DNA from: Sulfurimonas sp.
GTDB lineage: Bacteria > Campylobacterota > Campylobacteria > Campylobacterales > Sulfurimonadaceae
Assembly: GCA_021157665.1 (NCBI GenBank)
Contig: JAGGWE010000122.1
Coordinates: 1 to 17,756, forward strand
Direction: 5' to 3'
DNA length: 17,756 nucleotides
Positions 15,510 through 17,756 of this stretch are shown here, piece by piece (the first letter of the stretch is position 1; each line of letters starts with the position of its first letter). Position numbers and translations under genes: made by a program. The notes below the pieces were generated by a model. The model searched no databases, had not been told where the DNA came from, and saw only the letters and a list, made by a program, of their open reading frames with translations.

Positions 15510-16442
15510 ATGCCAAAACTATTAAATCAATTTCGTTCATTTTACTTTAGAAACTATCCAGATAATATGGAAGTTCAGATAGAATATTTTGCAGTTTTTG
15601 GAGGTCTTGGTTGGGATATTGATACAACAAAACCAATCACCTTTTTAATTGAAGAACTAATACTTCAAAACTTTTCTACACTCAACGATAAGATTGAGGA
15701 GTTAATTCTCTCTCAAAACAATAATAAAAAACTTTTACGAGCTTTAGCAATTGGTGATAGAAGGATTTTTTCGGCTTTTAATAGAGCTGGATTAAACAAT
15801 GCTAATGGTGGGGAAGCACTAAACTATTTACAAGAAAAAGGTCTAATTAGTATAGAATATTCAAGAGAGGAACCAGCTCGTAGCTTAAATCCAAACCATA
15901 AGCTAAAACGCTCAATCTCTAGACATCGAATATCTCACAAAGTTCTTTTTTCACAACCATTTATAAGATTTTGGTTTTACTTTATCGCTCCACATACTAA
16001 AGATATTTTAGAACATAATTACGAAAGACTTTTTCAAGATTTTGCTATAAAACAAAATTCTTATACTAGTTTAGTTTTTGAAGAATTATCAGAAATTTTA
16101 CTAAACTATCATCTTAGAGATTCTCAAATTTTAAGTTCAGGAAGTTATTGGGATGCAAATATAGAGATAGATATATTAACCGTAACAGATGATGAAAAAC
16201 TCTATGTAGCAGAGTGTAAATGGACAAATCATCGAGTAAATAAAAGTGAGTTACATAAATTAGAACTAAAGTGCGAAAAACTTGATGTAGAGCCTACTCA
16301 AATTGCTTTTTTTTGCAAAAGTGGTTTTTCAAAAGAGTTAAAAAGCCTTGCTGGAAAAACATTAGCACTTTATAGTGTAGAAGATTTTAAAGCACTTCTA
16401 AAAAGCCCACATAAAGATGAACTAATAGAAGAATTTTTTTAA
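15510..16442 (+). CDS. DUF234-type protein with PD-(D/E)XK nuclease-like C-terminus
   Basis: A 310-aa protein from the chosen ATG. Residues about 75-120 look like a winged-helix segment. The C-terminal part (about 150-285) matches the DUF234 pattern: FIRFWFYFI at 151-159, FEEL at 190-193, WDANIEIDIL at 214-223 and VAECKW at 233-238. D221, E235 and K237 form a D...ExK arrangement as in PD-(D/E)XK nucleases. DUF234 usually follows an N-terminal P-loop ATPase domain (archaeal-ATPase type); here the whole ATPase part is missing, as no Walker motif is seen. The frame could extend to 15465, but the -10 box at 15499-15504 would lie inside it. ATG 15567 (MEVQIEYF) is the alternative if the transcript is not leaderless. 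Nuclease activity is inference. Confidence 0.75.
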   Translation: MPKLLNQFRSFYFRNYPDNMEVQIEYFAVFGGLGWDIDTTKPITFLIEELILQNFSTLNDKIEELILSQNNNKKLLRALAIGDRRIFSAFNRAGLNNANGGEALNYLQEKGLISIEYSREEPARSLNPNHKLKRSISRHRISHKVLFSQPFIRFWFYFIAPHTKDILEHNYERLFQDFAIKQNSYTSLVFEELSEILLNYHLRDSQILSSGSYWDANIEIDILTVTDDEKLYVAECKWTNHRVNKSELHKLELKCEKLDVEPTQIAFFCKSGFSKELKSLAGKTLALYSVEDFKALLKSPHKDELIEEFF

Positions 16443-17242
16443 GAAACAACCCTAAGGGCAGTATATGCTTCTTGTAGAAGCTGAAACTTATGAGTGTAGT
16501 GCTTAATCATATGAGGAGTTTCATGAAAAATTTTATCTGGATGATAAACCTTAGTTAACTTTTTATAGCTTTTTTTAAGTGCATCCTGTGTTGCTCCAAT
16601 AGGACATTCTAATATAGTATAAAAGTGAACATTCTCTTCATTTTTACTATCTTTACAAAGATCACCAAAACTAAAATTAGCAAAATCTGAATATAACTTC
16701 GACATAAAATGATTATCATAAGTATATTGAATTTGATAATGCAAAATATGTCGTTTATTTAAGGCTCTTTCTAATCTAGCTTTTGCTTTATATTCGCTAA
16801 CATCAATAACCAAAGAGCTATCTGTTCCTCTTTCTATATATATTTCTAACTGCGAACGAAGATAATTAATAACCCAAGAATTGGGAGTACTAAGAGAGAT
16901 TAGAACTGTTCCTTTATTATAAGCATAAAGTTTAACTTTAACAATCTCTGGATTTTCTAATTCATTTAACTCTATTTTTATTGGTTGTGTTCCATACTTT
17001 AACATTGAACGAAGAAAAAAATCATGAGAAAAATCATGTTTCAATGCATGATATTCACTAAGCTGATACAAAAATTTTTCCCTCACATCTTTAAGAGTTT
17101 CATTCCTAAAAACGAGTACAGCCTTGGGTAAAAAAAGCATACCCCTAGAGTGATGATTTAAAAAATCTTTCATCCATGAGACATTAAGCGTCTCAAAATC
17201 TGTAGTGATAAGGATAAGATTATTGCGTAAAACAATCTTCAT
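16439..17242 (-). CDS. C-terminal J-domain protein (DnaJ-like co-chaperone)
   Basis: A 267-aa protein whose last 60 residues (about 206-264) are a J domain: FYTILECP, KKSYKKLTKVYHPDK with the HPD tripeptide at 234-236, and FQLLQEAY. J domains stimulate DnaK-type ATPases. The first 200 residues are not recognised; they contain no Gly/Phe region or zinc fingers, so this is not DnaJ itself and probably delivers or acts on a specific client. I used the ATG at 17242 (MKIVLRNN) because AAAGG precedes it by 7 nt, and the longer start at 17293 coincides with the predicted transcription start. The stop codon overlaps that of the convergent DUF234-type gene. Confidence 0.83.
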   Translation of the reverse strand: MKIVLRNNLILITTDFETLNVSWMKDFLNHHSRGMLFLPKAVLVFRNETLKDVREKFLYQLSEYHALKHDFSHDFFLRSMLKYGTQPIKIELNELENPEIVKVKLYAYNKGTVLISLSTPNSWVINYLRSQLEIYIERGTDSSLVIDVSEYKAKARLERALNKRHILHYQIQYTYDNHFMSKLYSDFANFSFGDLCKDSKNEENVHFYTILECPIGATQDALKKSYKKLTKVYHPDKIFHETPHMIKHYTHKFQLLQEAYTALRVVS

Positions 17243-17249
17243 TAGCCTA

Positions 17250-17254
17250 CCTTT
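17250..17254 (-). promoter_or_regulatory. Ribosome-binding site deciding the J-domain protein start
   Basis: AAAGG on the minus strand, 7 nt before the ATG at 17240-17242. The upstream in-frame ATG at 17293 has no such site. Confidence 0.55.
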
Positions 17255-17297
17255 TATTAGATATTTTAAAATTAATAGCAATTTTCGTTCCATTTAT

Positions 17298-17303
17298 ATT
17301 ATA
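17298..17303 (-). promoter_or_regulatory. -10 promoter box of the J-domain gene
   Basis: TTTATAATATAAATGG on the minus strand, with TATAAT at 17298-17303. The start point would fall near 17291, giving a leader of about 50 nt to the ATG at 17242. A second weaker box, TAAAAT at 17263-17268, is possible. Confidence 0.45.
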
Positions 17304-17355
17304 AATTTTAGAAATTAATTATTAATTAATTGAGCTTATTTATATATATTTAGAG

Positions 17356-17361
17356 TATAAT
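17356..17361 (+). promoter_or_regulatory. -10 promoter box of purF
   Basis: GAGTATAATTGCAC with a perfect TATAAT at 17356-17361, preceded by AT-rich sequence and no convincing -35. It gives a leader of about 30 nt before the TTG at 17399. No PurR-like operator was recognised. Confidence 0.5.
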
Positions 17362-17386
17362 TGCACTAAATTAACAATTATCTTTT

Positions 17387-17391
17387 AAGGA
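17387..17391 (+). promoter_or_regulatory. Ribosome-binding site supporting the purF TTG start
   Basis: AAGGA lies 7 nt before the TTG at 17399 but 19 nt before the next in-frame ATG at 17411, so it favours TTG initiation. Confidence 0.6.
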
Positions 17392-17398
17392 TTTTATC

Positions 17399-17756
17399 TT
17401 GCTCGAAAACATGAACGAAAAATGTGCAGTTGTAGGAATATTTGGTCATGAGGAAGCTTCTAAATTAGCTTATTTTTCTTTACATGCACTTCAACATCGT
17501 GGTCAAGAAGCAGCTGGAATCAGCTCTTCTGATGGTAAAAAACTTCATACAATCAAAAAGCGTGGACTTGTTATGCGTGTATTTGATGAAGCTAAGCTAA
17601 AAACTCTAAGTGGTTCAAGTGCTATTGGTCATACTCGTTACTCAACTGCTGGTGATGATTCTATTTTAGATGCTCAACCAGTATTTGCTAGATATGATTT
17701 AGGTGAAATGGCAATTGTTCATAATGGTAATCTAACAAATGCAGATGAAGTTCGTA
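17399..17756 (+). CDS. purF: Amidophosphoribosyltransferase, N-terminal part
   Basis: The first 119 codons of PurF, which makes 5-phosphoribosylamine from PRPP and glutamine, the committed step of purine synthesis; the rest is beyond the window. The class II glutamine amidotransferase domain is clear: the nucleophilic Cys in NEKCAVVGIFG, LQHRGQEAAGI, IGHTRYSTAG and VHNGNLTN. From the TTG start the nucleophile is Cys9, so eight residues (MLENMNEK) would have to be removed as a propeptide to free the N-terminal Cys, as is known for some PurF enzymes such as that of Bacillus. Starting at ATG 17411 would leave a four-residue leader instead; the ribosome-binding site favours TTG. Confidence 0.93.
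   Translation, partial: MLENMNEKCAVVGIFGHEEASKLAYFSLHALQHRGQEAAGISSSDGKKLHTIKKRGLVMRVFDEAKLKTLSGSSAIGHTRYSTAGDDSILDAQPVFARYDLGEMAIVHNGNLTNADEVR

Overview
The window is AT-rich and looks like a chromosomal segment of a Campylobacterota (Epsilonproteobacteria) bacterium, most like the Sulfurimonas/Arcobacter side of the group. The basis is the respiratory complex I gene cluster with no NADH-oxidising NuoE/NuoF pair, a small HP1264/Cj1575c-like protein in the nuoE position, hydrogenase-like NuoG sequences, and promoters with a TATAAT-type -10 box and weak or absent -35 box. The genus call is inference.

Positions 1-11687 hold most of a complex I (nuo) operon read on the minus strand, in transcription order nuoA-nuoB-nuoC-nuoD-(74-aa nuoE-position protein)-(NuoF C-terminal domain fused to a GltD-like flavoprotein)-nuoG copy 1-nuoG copy 2-nuoH-nuoI-nuoJ (cut by the window edge). 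Genes overlap or are separated by only a few bases, often with the stop codon embedded in the next ribosome-binding site. A good sigma70-type promoter lies at 11857-11884, followed by a leader of about 160 nt with a hairpin just before nuoA. NuoB, C, D, H and I give the quinone-reducing core. The electron input side is unusual: an FAD/NAD(P)-binding GltD-like protein with Fe-S motifs stands where NuoF should be, and two complete Fe-S-rich NuoG paralogues follow it.

Upstream, also on the minus strand, is a three-gene unit (15104 to 11974): a short lipoprotein, endonuclease IV (nfo) and an AAA+ ATPase of unknown role. Next comes a divergent promoter region (15420-15510) serving a 52-aa four-cysteine protein (minus) and a stand-alone DUF234-type protein with nuclease-like residues (plus). 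The latter converges, stop codon on stop codon, with a gene for a C-terminal J-domain protein (minus). The window ends in the first third or so of a plus-strand purF gene with a TTG start.

Several starts were set from ribosome-binding sites or promoters rather than from the longest open frame: nuoI 733, nuoG copy 1 6471, the small cysteine protein 15419, the DUF234 protein 15510, the J-domain protein 17242 and purF 17399. I saw no tRNA, rRNA, insertion sequence, CRISPR array or clear horizontally acquired island. The most notable content is the rebuilt electron-input module of complex I.
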